From an uncultured bacterium (GTDB lineage Bacteria > Bacillota > Clostridia > Lachnospirales > Lachnospiraceae), in the NCBI GenBank assembly GCA_947643145.1, contig CANRVD010000023.1, positions 1 through 40,485 of the forward strand: a stretch of DNA of 40,485 nt, in the 5' to 3' direction. Positions 1-8,229 of this stretch are shown here, in pieces. How positions within the stretch are numbered: position 1 is the stretch's first letter; every line of letters starts with the position of its first letter. The notes beneath the pieces are model-generated. The model saw only the letters and a list, made by a program, of their open reading frames with translations, did not search any database and had not been told where the DNA came from. The position numbers were made by a program, and so were the translations under genes.

Positions 1-1
1 G

Positions 2-874
2 ACAATGTTAGCAAAAAGAATTCCGGGAATTATGCCGGAGCTGACTTTTGAAGAGCAGATGGAGATATCCAAAGTATACAGCGTGGCAGGTCTGCTTTCC
101 GGGAAGCATCCCTTTATATCGGAGAGGCCGTTTCGGATGCCGCACCATACCATTACACAAAAGGCGCTGATTGGCGGTGGAATTCTGCCAAAACCCGGAG
201 AAATCAGTCTTGCAAGCGGCGGTGTGCTGTTCCTTGACGAATTGCCGGAATTTCAACGGCAGACCATAGAAGTACTGCGCCAGCCTTTAGAGGATGGCTA
301 TGTTACGGTTAGCCGTATGGATGGGACTTACTGCTATCCCGCAAATGTACAGCTTGTTGCAGCAATGAATCCCTGCCGCTGTGGTTTTTTCCCGGATAAG
401 AGGCGATGCAGCTGCACCAGCAGCCAAATTAGAAATTATTTACATAAAATCAGTCAGCCGATGTTAGAGAGGATGGATATCTGTGTAGAGACAGTCCCTT
501 TGGAATATAAGGATTTTCATGTTTCCGGTAAGATTTCGGAAAATGAGTCTTCCTCTGCAATTAGAGAGCGGGTTGCCGCCGTACAGAGAATTCAGAATAT
601 ACGATATCAGAAGGAATCTTTTTTTCACAATTCCGAGCTTCCGCCATCTCTTTTGGAAAAATACTGCCAGATGACAGAAGAAGCAGCAAAATATCTTGAA
701 GATGCCTTCAAAAATCTGGAATTTAGTGCAAGGGTGTATCATAAGGTATTAAAGGTTGGACGAACAATTGCTGATTTGGAAGAGGAGGAAAAAATTCAAA
801 AGAAACATATTGCAGAAGCTGTCTGTTACCGCATGACAGATAAAAAGTACTGGGGGAGCGAGGTGGAATATTGA
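2..874 (+). CDS. comM: YifB/ComM-family Mg-chelatase-like AAA+ ATPase, C-terminal part (5' end outside window)
   Basis: This is the 3' portion (290 codons) of a YifB/ComM ATPase. The reading frame is open at the left edge. The first residues, T-MLAKR, look like the end of a Walker A GKT motif, so the N-terminal Lon-like domain and most of the P-loop are missing only because the window starts here. A Walker B-type stretch, GVLFLDELPEF, lies at about residues 73-83 of the fragment. The Cys-rich NPCRCG...RRCSC segment typical of this family follows, and then the helical Mg-chelatase C-terminal domain. In naturally transformable bacteria ComM is a helicase that extends recombination branches. In Firmicutes the role of YifB is less clear. 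It lies 1 nt from dprA, which supports a DNA-uptake or recombination context. Family assignment is firm; function is inferred. Confidence 0.93.
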   Translation, partial: TMLAKRIPGIMPELTFEEQMEISKVYSVAGLLSGKHPFISERPFRMPHHTITQKALIGGGILPKPGEISLASGGVLFLDELPEFQRQTIEVLRQPLEDGYVTVSRMDGTYCYPANVQLVAAMNPCRCGFFPDKRRCSCTSSQIRNYLHKISQPMLERMDICVETVPLEYKDFHVSGKISENESSSAIRERVAAVQRIQNIRYQKESFFHNSELPPSLLEKYCQMTEEAAKYLEDAFKNLEFSARVYHKVLKVGRTIADLEEEEKIQKKHIAEAVCYRMTDKKYWGSEVEY

Positions 875-875
875 T

Positions 876-1970
876 ATGGAAGAAAAAATTTTTGCATTCT
901 GGCTGTGTAATTTGCCGGGGATTGGGCATCGTAAGAAAGAGTATCTGCTTGCCTATTTTGGTTGTCCCAGAGAAATTTTCTTTGGCAGGGAACATCATTT
1001 TGCACAAATTCAGGGCTTACAGGAGAAGGACAGAAAGCTTCTGTCGCAGAAAAGAACGGAAGATAGTTTGAAAAAGACGTATGAAGAAGTCTGTAAACGT
1101 GGCATTTCCTTTGTTTACCGTGAGGAAGAGAGTTATCCTGAAAAGTTCAGGCAGATGTCCGGTATGCCGTATGGCATTTATTTCAAAGGAAGGCTGCCAG
1201 AGCAGAATATTCCTTCTATCGCTGTAGTGGGAGCAAGGGAAGCATCTTACGGTGGAAGGCAGATAGCAGATAAACTAAGCTTTGAACTGGCGGAAAACGG
1301 CATACAGGTTATCAGCGGACTGGCAAGGGGAATTGATATTGCTGCCCACAGAGGAACATTAAAGGCGGCGAGAGGAAAGACATATGCTGTCCTTGGAACT
1401 GGTGTTGATATCTGTTATCCCGGCCAGCATATTGAAACATATATGATGATGCAGGAAAGAGGTGGTGTTCTTTCAGAATTTCCAATGCAGACGCCGGCGC
1501 TGCCATACCATTTTCCAATGCGCAACCGCATTATCAGCGGACTGTCTGACGGAATTCTGGTCATAGAGGCAGGAAAAAAGAGCGGTTCCCTGATTACGGC
1601 AGAGGCGGGACTGGAGCAGGGAAAAGAAATTTTTGTAGTCCCTGGAAATATTGCAGATTCTCGGTATGAGGGCGGAAACGAGCTCTTAAAAAGCGGGGCT
1701 GTGCTGGTCACTGGCGTAAGGGATATTTTAGATGGTTTGGGACTTTTTTATGACTGTGATGTGATAGAAAGAAAGAAAAAAATAGATGATATGCTTGAAA
1801 CAACAGAAAAAATGGTGTATGCTATGTTAAGTTTGGAACCGGTGCATATTTCTGAAATCATTGAGAAGACAGGCTTAAATCCTGTTTCTGTGATGGAAAT
1901 CCTGCTTTCTATGCAGATGAAGCACTTAGTACAGGCAATTGGTAATAATTATTTCGCAATAAAACTTTAA
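876..1970 (+). CDS. dprA: DNA processing protein DprA/Smf
   Basis: This encodes a 364-aa DprA/Smf protein. DprA binds incoming single-stranded DNA and loads RecA during transformation. The Rossmann-like core is clear from VVGAREASYGG at about residue 111, followed by ISGLARGIDIAAH, VLGTGVDICYP and, further on, PMRNRIISGLSDGILVIEAG and SGSLITAEAGLEQGKEIFVVPG. All of these are DprA signatures. The region after residue 300 fits the small winged-helix C-terminal domain seen in many homologues. The ATG lies 1 nt after the comM stop, so the two are probably translated together. The stop overlaps an upstream in-frame ATG for topA. Length and motifs are complete. Whether the organism is actually transformable cannot be judged here. 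Confidence 0.95.
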   Translation: MEEKIFAFWLCNLPGIGHRKKEYLLAYFGCPREIFFGREHHFAQIQGLQEKDRKLLSQKRTEDSLKKTYEEVCKRGISFVYREEESYPEKFRQMSGMPYGIYFKGRLPEQNIPSIAVVGAREASYGGRQIADKLSFELAENGIQVISGLARGIDIAAHRGTLKAARGKTYAVLGTGVDICYPGQHIETYMMMQERGGVLSEFPMQTPALPYHFPMRNRIISGLSDGILVIEAGKKSGSLITAEAGLEQGKEIFVVPGNIADSRYEGGNELLKSGAVLVTGVRDILDGLGLFYDCDVIERKKKIDDMLETTEKMVYAMLSLEPVHISEIIEKTGLNPVSVMEILLSMQMKHLVQAIGNNYFAIKL

Positions 1971-2002
1971 TGCGGATAAGGGTTGAAAGGCAGGGTATAA
2001 AA

Positions 2003-4075
2003 ATGGCAAAGAATTTGGTGATTGTGGAGTCTCCATCAAAGGCAACGACTATAAAAAAATTTTTAGGGAGCACCTATGAGGTGGTTGCCTCCAATGGTCA
2101 TGTGAGGGATTTGCCCAAAAGCCAGCTTGGTATTGATATAGAGAATGACTTTGAACCAAAGTATATTACAATACGTGGAAAGGGAGAGCTGCTTGCAAAG
2201 CTTCGGCGTGAAGTAAAGAAAGCAGATAAAATCTATCTGGCAACTGACCCGGACCGTGAAGGAGAAGCGATTTCATGGCATCTGGCAAAGGCGCTCAAAT
2301 TAGAGGAAAAGAATACCAAAAGAATTACATTTAATGAGATTACAAAAAATGCCGTAAAGCAGTCGATTAAACAGGCCCGTAAGATAGATATGGATTTGGT
2401 AAATGCCCAGCAGGCAAGGCGTGTACTGGACAGACTCGTAGGTTACCAGATTAGTCCGGTTCTCTGGGCAAAGGTAAAGAGAGGGCTTAGTGCAGGACGC
2501 GTGCAGTCTGTCGCACTTCGGATTATTGCCGACAGGGAAGAAGAGATTAATGCTTTTATTTCCAAAGAATACTGGACGTTAACCGGTGAATTTACGGTAG
2601 AGGGGGAGAAAAAACCTCTGATCGCAGACTTCTATGGGCACAAGGATAAAAAAATGTCTATCGAATCGGAGAAAGAGCTAAATGAAATCATAGAAGAGTT
2701 AAAAAAATCCAAGTTTTTGGTATCTGACTTAAAAGAAACAAAACGTGTCAAGAAGAGTCCTCTGCCGTTTACTACCAGTACGCTGCAGCAGGAAGCGGCC
2801 AAGAGTTTAAATTTTTCTACGCAGAAAACAATGCGTCTGGCGCAGGGGCTTTATGAAGGTGTTGCTATCAAGGGACGGGGAACGGTCGGACTGATTACGT
2901 ATCTCCGTACCGATTCTACCAGAATCTCGGAAGATGCCAAGCAGATGGCATATGAATATATTGAGGAAAATTATGGCGCTGAATATCAGGCACTGGAAGA
3001 GAAAAAGGAAAAGAATGGGAAGAAGATTCAGGATGCCCATGAGGCAATCCGTCCAACTTATGTAGATTTGACACCGGCATCGGTAAAGGATTCGCTCTCA
3101 AGAGAGCATTTTCGACTGTACCAGTTAATCTGGAAGCGCTTTATGGCGAGCAGAATGGCCCCAGCTCAGTTTTCTACAACAACGGTAAAGATTGATTCTG
3201 ATAAGTACCGCTTTACGGCGTCTACTTCTAAAGTCGTGTTTTCAGGATATTTGTCTGTTTACCAGACGGATGAGGACAAGGTGGAAAAGAAGGTCTTGTC
3301 AAAGAAATTAACTTCCGGGACAACGATGAAGGCGGGAGAATTTGAGAAAAAACAGCATTTTACACAGCCTCCGGCCCATTTTACGGAAGCGTCTCTTGTC
3401 AAGACACTGGAGGAGCTTGGAATCGGAAGGCCGAGTACGTATTCACCGACCATTTCTACCATAATTAACCGCCGTTATGTGGCAAAGGAGCAGAAAAATC
3501 TTTATATTACAGAGCTTGGTGAAGTCGTAAACTCCATTATGAAAAAATCCTTTACCAGTATTGTGGATGTAAATTTTACGGCATATATGGAAGGGCTTTT
3601 AGACAGGGTGGAAGATGGCTCTGTTAAATGGAAGACCGTTGTGGAGAATTTCTACCCGGATTTAAATGAAGCTGTACAGGCAGCACAGAAGGAGTTAGAG
3701 GAAGTCAAAATTGAAGATGAAGTAACCGATGTGATTTGTGAGGAATGCGGAAAAAATATGGTGGTCAAGTATGGCCCGCATGGGAAATTCCTTGCCTGCC
3801 CAGGCTTTCCAGAGTGCCATAATACAAAGCCGTATCTGGAAAAAATAGGTGTTCCCTGCCCGAAGTGTGGCGCTGATGTGGTGGGAAGAAAGACCAAAAA
3901 AGGCAGAAGATATTTTGGGTGCAGCAATTACCCGGAATGTGATTTTATGTCATGGCAGAAGCCTTCCAGTGAGAAATGCCCTAGGTGTGGAGGGGCAATG
4001 GTAGAAAAAGGAAGTAAAATTGTTTGTATGGATGAGCAGTGCGGTTATGTCAAAACAGTAGACAAAAAGGTTTGA
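2003..4075 (+). CDS. topA: DNA topoisomerase I (type IA)
   Basis: This encodes a 690-aa topoisomerase I that relaxes negative supercoils by cutting one strand. The Toprim domain opens with VIVESPSKATTIKKFLG and carries the acidic TDPDREGEAISWHL motif. The catalytic tyrosine is in GLITYLRTDS at about Tyr300. Three C-terminal zinc ribbons follow: CEECG...CPGFPEC, CPKCG...CSNYPEC and CPRCG...CMDEQC. I chose ATG 2003, preceded by GAAAGG, because the product then begins MAKNLVIVESPSK as is usual. An in-frame ATG at 1970 that overlaps the dprA stop would add 11 unconserved residues. The gene forms a comM-dprA-topA block that comes just before codY, an order common in this clade. Confidence 0.97.
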   Translation: MAKNLVIVESPSKATTIKKFLGSTYEVVASNGHVRDLPKSQLGIDIENDFEPKYITIRGKGELLAKLRREVKKADKIYLATDPDREGEAISWHLAKALKLEEKNTKRITFNEITKNAVKQSIKQARKIDMDLVNAQQARRVLDRLVGYQISPVLWAKVKRGLSAGRVQSVALRIIADREEEINAFISKEYWTLTGEFTVEGEKKPLIADFYGHKDKKMSIESEKELNEIIEELKKSKFLVSDLKETKRVKKSPLPFTTSTLQQEAAKSLNFSTQKTMRLAQGLYEGVAIKGRGTVGLITYLRTDSTRISEDAKQMAYEYIEENYGAEYQALEEKKEKNGKKIQDAHEAIRPTYVDLTPASVKDSLSREHFRLYQLIWKRFMASRMAPAQFSTTTVKIDSDKYRFTASTSKVVFSGYLSVYQTDEDKVEKKVLSKKLTSGTTMKAGEFEKKQHFTQPPAHFTEASLVKTLEELGIGRPSTYSPTISTIINRRYVAKEQKNLYITELGEVVNSIMKKSFTSIVDVNFTAYMEGLLDRVEDGSVKWKTVVENFYPDLNEAVQAAQKELEEVKIEDEVTDVICEECGKNMVVKYGPHGKFLACPGFPECHNTKPYLEKIGVPCPKCGADVVGRKTKKGRRYFGCSNYPECDFMSWQKPSSEKCPRCGGAMVEKGSKIVCMDEQCGYVKTVDKKV

Positions 4076-4076
4076 A

Positions 4077-4150
4077 GTGTCAGCAAAGCTGGCATGATTG
4101 GAGGAGCGCAGAGTAAATTTTTAGTTACCGGGCACGAAAGGAACAGTAAC
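4077..4150 (+). other. topA-codY spacer with short stem-loops and a recurrent intergenic word
   Basis: Two short inverted repeats lie in the topA-codY gap. CAGC-AAA-GCTG is at 4081-4091. GTTAC (4124-4128) pairs with GTAAC (4146-4150) and is followed by a T-run at 4153-4157. The 24 nt at 4077-4100 match 8182-8205, before fliG, at 20 of 24 positions. The right end, GAACAGTAAC, resembles the ends of the elements at 12693-12718, 17765-17938, 24226-24279 and 39360-39605. The five-pair stem is too weak to call a terminator with confidence. It may be a degenerate member of the same intergenic family. Confidence 0.4.
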
Positions 4151-4175
4151 GATTTTTAAGAAACGGATAGGAAAA

Positions 4176-4955
4176 ATGAGTTTAGAATTATTAGATAAGA
4201 CGCGTCAGATTAACCGTCTGTTGAATGAGCAGGCATCGGAAAAAATTGATTTTACAGAGTTTTGCAGGGTGCTTTCCCAGACATTGGAGGTAAATGTTGT
4301 TCTGGTCAGCCGGAAGGGAAAGATTCTGGGGCTGAAAGAGCGGAAAGAAATTCAGGTGATACCGCAGCTTCATGATATAAAGTACGGGGACTATCTGGAG
4401 GATTCCCTGCAGAACCGCTTTATGAATATTTTGTCAACCAAAGAAAATGTCAATTTGCAGACCCTGGGGTTTTCCTTTGAGGATGCGGCGTCAGACTGCC
4501 AGGCGATGATAGCGCCAATCAGTATGGCAGGAATCAGACTTGGGACTTTATTTGTTTACCGCCAAAAATTTTCATTTTCCATTGATGATATTATTCTGAC
4601 AGAATATAGTACTACGGTAATCGGGCTTGCCATGCAGCGGGCAGAGTCCGAGGAACAGTCAGTAGAGCAGCATAAAGAGCAGGATGTTATGGCTGCGGTT
4701 AAGACTTTGTCAAAATTGGAGATCAGGGCGGTGCTTGCGGTGCTGAATGAACTGGAAGGAAAGAACGAGGGGATTTTGGTGACCAGCCGGCTTGCCGATA
4801 AAGTTGGGATTACACGTTCTGTTATTGTAAATGCATTGAAAAAGTGTGAAAGTGCAGGACTGATTCATACAAAATCTTCCGGAATGAAGGGGACAACAGT
4901 CCAGATTATGAATGATTTGTTTTCTGCCAGTCTGATTATGCAAAATAAATTATAA
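4176..4955 (+). CDS. codY: GTP-sensing global transcriptional regulator CodY
   Basis: This encodes a 259-aa full-length CodY. The N-terminal GAF domain, which binds branched-chain amino acids in the family, covers roughly residues 1-155. The C-terminal winged helix-turn-helix is at about 203-240 and reads SRLADKVGITRSVIVNALKK, followed by SAGLI and a GMKGT segment, a hallmark of CodY. In B. subtilis CodY represses the flagellar operon and many nutrient genes when GTP and isoleucine are high. The gene sits directly upstream of the flagellar operon, as in B. subtilis. A terminator follows it, so the two can be separately transcribed. The start at 4176 has only a modest ribosome site (GGATAGGA). 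Confidence 0.96.
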   Translation: MSLELLDKTRQINRLLNEQASEKIDFTEFCRVLSQTLEVNVVLVSRKGKILGLKERKEIQVIPQLHDIKYGDYLEDSLQNRFMNILSTKENVNLQTLGFSFEDAASDCQAMIAPISMAGIRLGTLFVYRQKFSFSIDDIILTEYSTTVIGLAMQRAESEEQSVEQHKEQDVMAAVKTLSKLEIRAVLAVLNELEGKNEGILVTSRLADKVGITRSVIVNALKKCESAGLIHTKSSGMKGTTVQIMNDLFSASLIMQNKL

Positions 4956-4956
4956 G

Positions 4957-5007
4957 AAGTGTAAGAATTACTATTTAAAGATTATAGTAGTCCTTCGACA
5001 CTTTTTT
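4957..5007 (+). terminator. Rho-independent terminator after codY
   Basis: AAGTGT (4957-4962) pairs with ACACTT (4998-5003), and TACTAT (4969-4974) pairs with ATAGTA (4984-4989) inside it. A run of T residues follows (5002-5007), with a second T-run at 5012-5018. The structure begins 1 nt after the codY stop and ends just upstream of the flagellar promoter, so it probably insulates codY from flgB. Confidence 0.7.
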
Positions 5008-5028
5008 ATAATTTTTTTACTTTTCCAC

Positions 5029-5056
5029 TTGTAATTTGTTTGAAATTCTCTATAAT
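5029..5056 (+). promoter_or_regulatory. Sigma-A-like promoter of the fla/che operon
   Basis: A -35-like TTGTAA (5029-5034) lies 16 nt from a perfect TATAAT (5051-5056). It sits between the codY terminator and flgB, which is where the main operon promoter is expected. Transcription would start near 5063, giving a leader of about 54 nt before flgB. No sigma-28-type sequence (TAAA-N15-GCCGATAA) was seen in this gap. Confidence 0.65.
5033..5047. promoter_or_regulatory. Candidate CodY-binding box inside the fla promoter
   Basis: AATTTGTTTGAAATT is a perfect AATTT-N5-AAATT palindrome. It matches the CodY consensus AATTTTCWGAAAATT at 11 of 15 positions. It covers the end of the -35 element and most of the spacer, so bound CodY would block RNA polymerase. 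CodY control of the fla/che promoter is known in B. subtilis; here it is inferred from position and sequence. Confidence 0.4.
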
Positions 5057-5116
5057 TGTATATGTATGATTAGGTAAGTGTTAACTATAAATATAGAGAA
5101 GAAAGGAGCTTTTTGT

Positions 5117-5506
5117 ATGATTCAATCAGGGGCATACAATTACATAAACGTTCTGGATAAAGCTTTGGATGCAAGCTGGCTTAGAAATTCTGTAATTTCA
5201 AATAACATGGCCAATGTGGATACACCAGGGTTTAAACGTCAGGATGTTCATTTTGAAGAATATCTTATGAATGAAGTAGGGTATACAGATTCTTTAGATG
5301 ATGAAGTGGCAAATGCAGATTTGGACGGGCTGACAGCTTCTACTTATACCGAATATGCGATGGTTGACTACAGGCTTGACGGAAATAACGTAGATATTGA
5401 CACGGAAAGTGCGGAGCTGGCAAAGAACCAAATCAAGTATTACACCATGTTAGATTCTGTGAATCAGGAATTCAACCGCCTGAAATCGGTGATGAAAAGC
5501 AGTTAG
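5117..5506 (+). CDS. flgB: Flagellar basal-body rod protein FlgB
   Basis: This encodes a 129-aa proximal rod protein. Rod proteins are exported by the flagellar type III apparatus and form the drive shaft inside the cell wall. The N-terminal rod motif is visible as ALDASWLRNSVISNNMANVD followed by TPGFKR. The C-terminal helix ends in NRLKSVMKSS. ATG 5117 follows a good ribosome site, AGAAAGGAGC. An in-frame ATG at 5078 would add 13 unconserved residues and lacks a ribosome site. This is the first gene of the operon, and its 67-nt gap to flgC shows no strong structure. Confidence 0.95.
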   Translation: MIQSGAYNYINVLDKALDASWLRNSVISNNMANVDTPGFKRQDVHFEEYLMNEVGYTDSLDDEVANADLDGLTASTYTEYAMVDYRLDGNNVDIDTESAELAKNQIKYYTMLDSVNQEFNRLKSVMKSS

Positions 5507-5573
5507 TATTGCAGTTTAACAGGTAAAGGGTGACAGTGGAGTTAGAAAGTAAATAGAGAAAGGGAGAGAAAAT

Positions 5574-6011
5574 ATGGGAGTTTTTTCAGGTATGGATATT
5601 AGCGCCAGTGGTATGACGGCGCAGCGAACAAGACTTGACATTATTTCGGAAAACATTGCCAATGTCAATACGACAAGGGATGCGAACGGAAATGTATATA
5701 TGAGGAAATCTGTGATTTTTCAGGAAAAGGGGGTTCCAACCTTTGATGAGTTATTAATTGGGACAGCGGGTAACTTTGGGCAAGGTGTAAAAATTACCAG
5801 TATCTTTGAGGATACTTCAACAGAAGGCAGAATGGTTTATGACCCGTCTCATCCAGATGCGGATGAAAATGGATATGTAACGTATCCAAATGTCAACACG
5901 GTTCAGGAAATGACAGATATGATTGATGCCAGTCGTGCATATGAGGCAAATGTTACTGCATTTAATGCTTCCAAAAATATGCAGTTAAAGGCTTTGGAGA
6001 TTGGCAAATAA
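5574..6011 (+). CDS. flgC: Flagellar basal-body rod protein FlgC
   Basis: This encodes a 145-aa rod protein of the usual length. The N-terminal flagellin-fold helix reads MDISASGMTAQRTRLDIISE followed by NIANVNTTRD, the conserved rod/hook signature. The C-terminal signature VNTVQEMTDMIDASRAYEAN is also typical of FlgC/FlgG-type proteins. The ribosome site AAAGGGAG lies 8 nt before ATG 5574. The gene follows flgB and precedes fliE, the standard order. The product is exported and builds the proximal rod with FlgB, FliE and FlgF/G-type proteins. Confidence 0.96.
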   Translation: MGVFSGMDISASGMTAQRTRLDIISENIANVNTTRDANGNVYMRKSVIFQEKGVPTFDELLIGTAGNFGQGVKITSIFEDTSTEGRMVYDPSHPDADENGYVTYPNVNTVQEMTDMIDASRAYEANVTAFNASKNMQLKALEIGK

Positions 6012-6049
6012 ATGACACTATAATGTGATTACATAACCAGGAGGGAATC

Positions 6050-6394
6050 ATGAACATATCATCTTTATCGGACATTAATTTCGACTCTATCTTTCCATCC
6101 CCGAGGATTTCATCATCCTTGGTGGATGAGGCAGACTCTATGTTGATTAATGAAAGGGATCAAAGGACCGCATTTAGCGGGATTTTGGATTCGGCAGTCA
6201 GGCTGGTAAATGAAGCCAATGCTTACAGCAATGCTGCAGAAGAGGAAGAAATCAAATATGCAATGGGAGAGTCTGATAATATTCACGATTTGCAAATTGC
6301 GCAGCAGAAGGCAAATGTGGCATTACAATATACGGTAGCGGTAAGGGATGCTTTCTTGAGCGGATACCGGGAATTGATGAATCTTCAGTTCTAA
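6050..6394 (+). CDS. fliE: Flagellar hook-basal body complex protein FliE
   Basis: This encodes a 114-aa FliE, the adaptor between the MS ring (FliF) and the proximal rod. The C-terminal half is characteristic: an amphipathic stretch containing DIHDLQ-type sequence (here NIHDLQIAQQKANVALQYTV) followed by AVRDAFLSGYRELMNLQF. The N-terminal half is variable and Ser/Asp-rich, as usual. The ribosome site AGGAGGG lies just before ATG 6050. A 41-nt gap leads to fliF. Confidence 0.95.
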   Translation: MNISSLSDINFDSIFPSPRISSSLVDEADSMLINERDQRTAFSGILDSAVRLVNEANAYSNAAEEEEIKYAMGESDNIHDLQIAQQKANVALQYTVAVRDAFLSGYRELMNLQF

Positions 6395-6435
6395 TATAAA
6401 AAACTAAATTTGAAAGATAGTAGGGGAGTATTGTT

Positions 6436-8055
6436 ATGCAAGAGAGATTGAAAGAAATTCCAACAAGGCTAATGGAATTTTGGAAAAAATATTCGAGCAA
6501 ACAGAAGACGATTATTATAGCGGTTATTTGTTTGGTACTGCTTGCAATAGGGATTACTGCATATTTGGTCTCCAGGCCAACATATACAAAATTTCAGGTA
6601 TTTAATGAATTGAAGGATGCCAGTGCTATGGCGGATGCTCTGAATGAACAGGGAATTACATATAAGACTTCGAATGACGGTCTGACAATCTTTGTGAAGC
6701 AGAGTGATATGACAGAAGCTTTTTATACCATGAGTGATAATAATCTGGTGGATACCGGATATACATGGGACAAGGCGTTTGATAATTCCATGTCTACAAC
6801 GGAAAGTGAGAAGTCACAGAAGAGAAACCTTGCGTTGCAGACGGAAATTCAGAAAAGTCTGAATCAGTATTCCTTTATTAGTGATGCAAAAGTATTCATT
6901 GAAGTTCCACAGCAGACATACAGTATTTTAGACGAAGAAGAAAAAACTTCCATTACTGCATTGGTTACTGTCAGAGAAGATAAGAAGCAGGAACTTACAA
7001 CAGATACTTCCCAGGCGCTTGCAGGATGGCTTGCAAATACAGTAGGAACGGATTTAGAGCATGTTCTGATTAATGATACGGATGGTAACTGTATTTTCAA
7101 CGGCGCTATGGCAGATGCCCTCGGCGGAACTTTTACCGGAGGTGCTACAGAGTATTGTGAAAAGCTTCGTGAAACAATTGCCAACAATGTAACAAAAATG
7201 CTTGTAAAGCTGGGATATAGTGATATCCAGCCGGGGACTCAGGGCATTCGTTTTAATATGAGTAAGGTAGAGACTCTGACCAAGAGATATTCTGTGGCGG
7301 AGGGCAGGGAATACGGATATCCTACCAATCTCTATACGTATGCTTCTGAGGGAGGCTCCGGTGATGGTGGTGAACCGGGGACTAATTCCAATGACAACGA
7401 TATTGATTATGTGATGCAGTCAGGAAGCCGCTCCTCCAGCAGTCTGAAAATTGAAAAATATCAGGATTTGCTGACGGATGAGACGATTGAAAATATCAAG
7501 AATGAGACGCCGGCGATACTGTATGATGAATCTTCTCTTGGTATTGTGGCATTGCGTTATAGGGTATATGAGGAAGAGCAGTTAGAAGCGGATGGAACTC
7601 TTGACAATATGACATTTGATGAGTTTATCGCTCAAAACAGCGAGAGGACTCAGATTGATGTTTCAGATGAGGAAATCGCAGTGCTTTCGCAGGGAACAGG
7701 TGTAGACCCTGCAAGAATCTCTATTATGGCATATGAAGTGCCAAAGTTTGTAGAGAAGCCGGATACAACCAGAACAATTGCAGATTATCTGATGATTATT
7801 CTGGCAGTGTTGATTATTGCATTGTTGATTTATGTAGTAATCCGCGGAACAGCTCCGGTAAAGGTAAGCGAAGAGGAACCGGAACTTTCTGTAGAACAGC
7901 TCCTTGCTACAACAAAGGAGAACCAGTCACTGGATGATATTGAATTTAGTGATAAGTCTGAAACAAGAAAGATGATTGAAAAGTTTGTTGATGAGAATCC
8001 GGAAGCGGTTGCACAGTTATTACGTAACTGGCTCAATGATGAATGGGATATGTAG
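6436..8055 (+). CDS. fliF: Flagellar MS-ring protein FliF
   Basis: This encodes a 539-aa MS-ring subunit, anchored in the membrane at both ends. A first membrane helix lies at about residues 24-45 (IIIAVICLVLLAIGITAYLV). Ring-building motifs follow in the large extracellular part, with a Gly/Ser/Asn-rich low-complexity loop at about 309-335. A second membrane helix lies at about 450-472 (YLMIILAVLIIALLIYVV). The cytoplasmic tail ends in NPEAVAQLLRNWLNDEWDM, the FliG-binding tail. The length matches the family. The 174-nt gap after it is highly structured (see that entry), which may separate fliF and fliG expression. Confidence 0.96.
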   Translation: MQERLKEIPTRLMEFWKKYSSKQKTIIIAVICLVLLAIGITAYLVSRPTYTKFQVFNELKDASAMADALNEQGITYKTSNDGLTIFVKQSDMTEAFYTMSDNNLVDTGYTWDKAFDNSMSTTESEKSQKRNLALQTEIQKSLNQYSFISDAKVFIEVPQQTYSILDEEEKTSITALVTVREDKKQELTTDTSQALAGWLANTVGTDLEHVLINDTDGNCIFNGAMADALGGTFTGGATEYCEKLRETIANNVTKMLVKLGYSDIQPGTQGIRFNMSKVETLTKRYSVAEGREYGYPTNLYTYASEGGSGDGGEPGTNSNDNDIDYVMQSGSRSSSSLKIEKYQDLLTDETIENIKNETPAILYDESSLGIVALRYRVYEEEQLEADGTLDNMTFDEFIAQNSERTQIDVSDEEIAVLSQGTGVDPARISIMAYEVPKFVEKPDTTRTIADYLMIILAVLIIALLIYVVIRGTAPVKVSEEEPELSVEQLLATTKENQSLDDIEFSDKSETRKMIEKFVDENPEAVAQLLRNWLNDEWDM

Positions 8056-8065
8056 TGAAAGGAAA

Positions 8066-8205
8066 CCACCGCTGTCGGATGATATGAACAGATAGCGGTG
8101 GATTTCTTAGATTTGGAAAGTGTGAAGTATTTATATTTCACACATGAAGAACGCAAAATCAGCGTTCTTCATTGGTTGTTTGTGTCGGTAAAGCTAGCAT
8201 GAGTG
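8066..8205 (+). other. fliF-fliG spacer: three tandem stem-loops plus recurrent word
   Basis: Three hairpins lie in a row. CCACCGCT (8066-8073) pairs with AGCGGTGG (8094-8101). GTGTGAA (8120-8126) pairs with TTCACAC (8137-8143). GAAGAACGC (8146-8154) pairs perfectly with GCGTTCTTC (8162-8170). None has a clean T-run, so they do not look like ordinary terminators. They may stabilise or process the mRNA. Next comes the 24-nt word at 8182-8205, related to 4077-4100 at 20 of 24 positions. Confidence 0.55.
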
Positions 8206-8229
8206 AAAGAGTGAAAGGATGGTTACGTT

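Noticed and set aside
4793-4801. GCCGATAAAG as a sigma-28 -10 element
   Set aside because: It is inside the codY helix-turn-helix coding region with no TAAA about 15 nt upstream.
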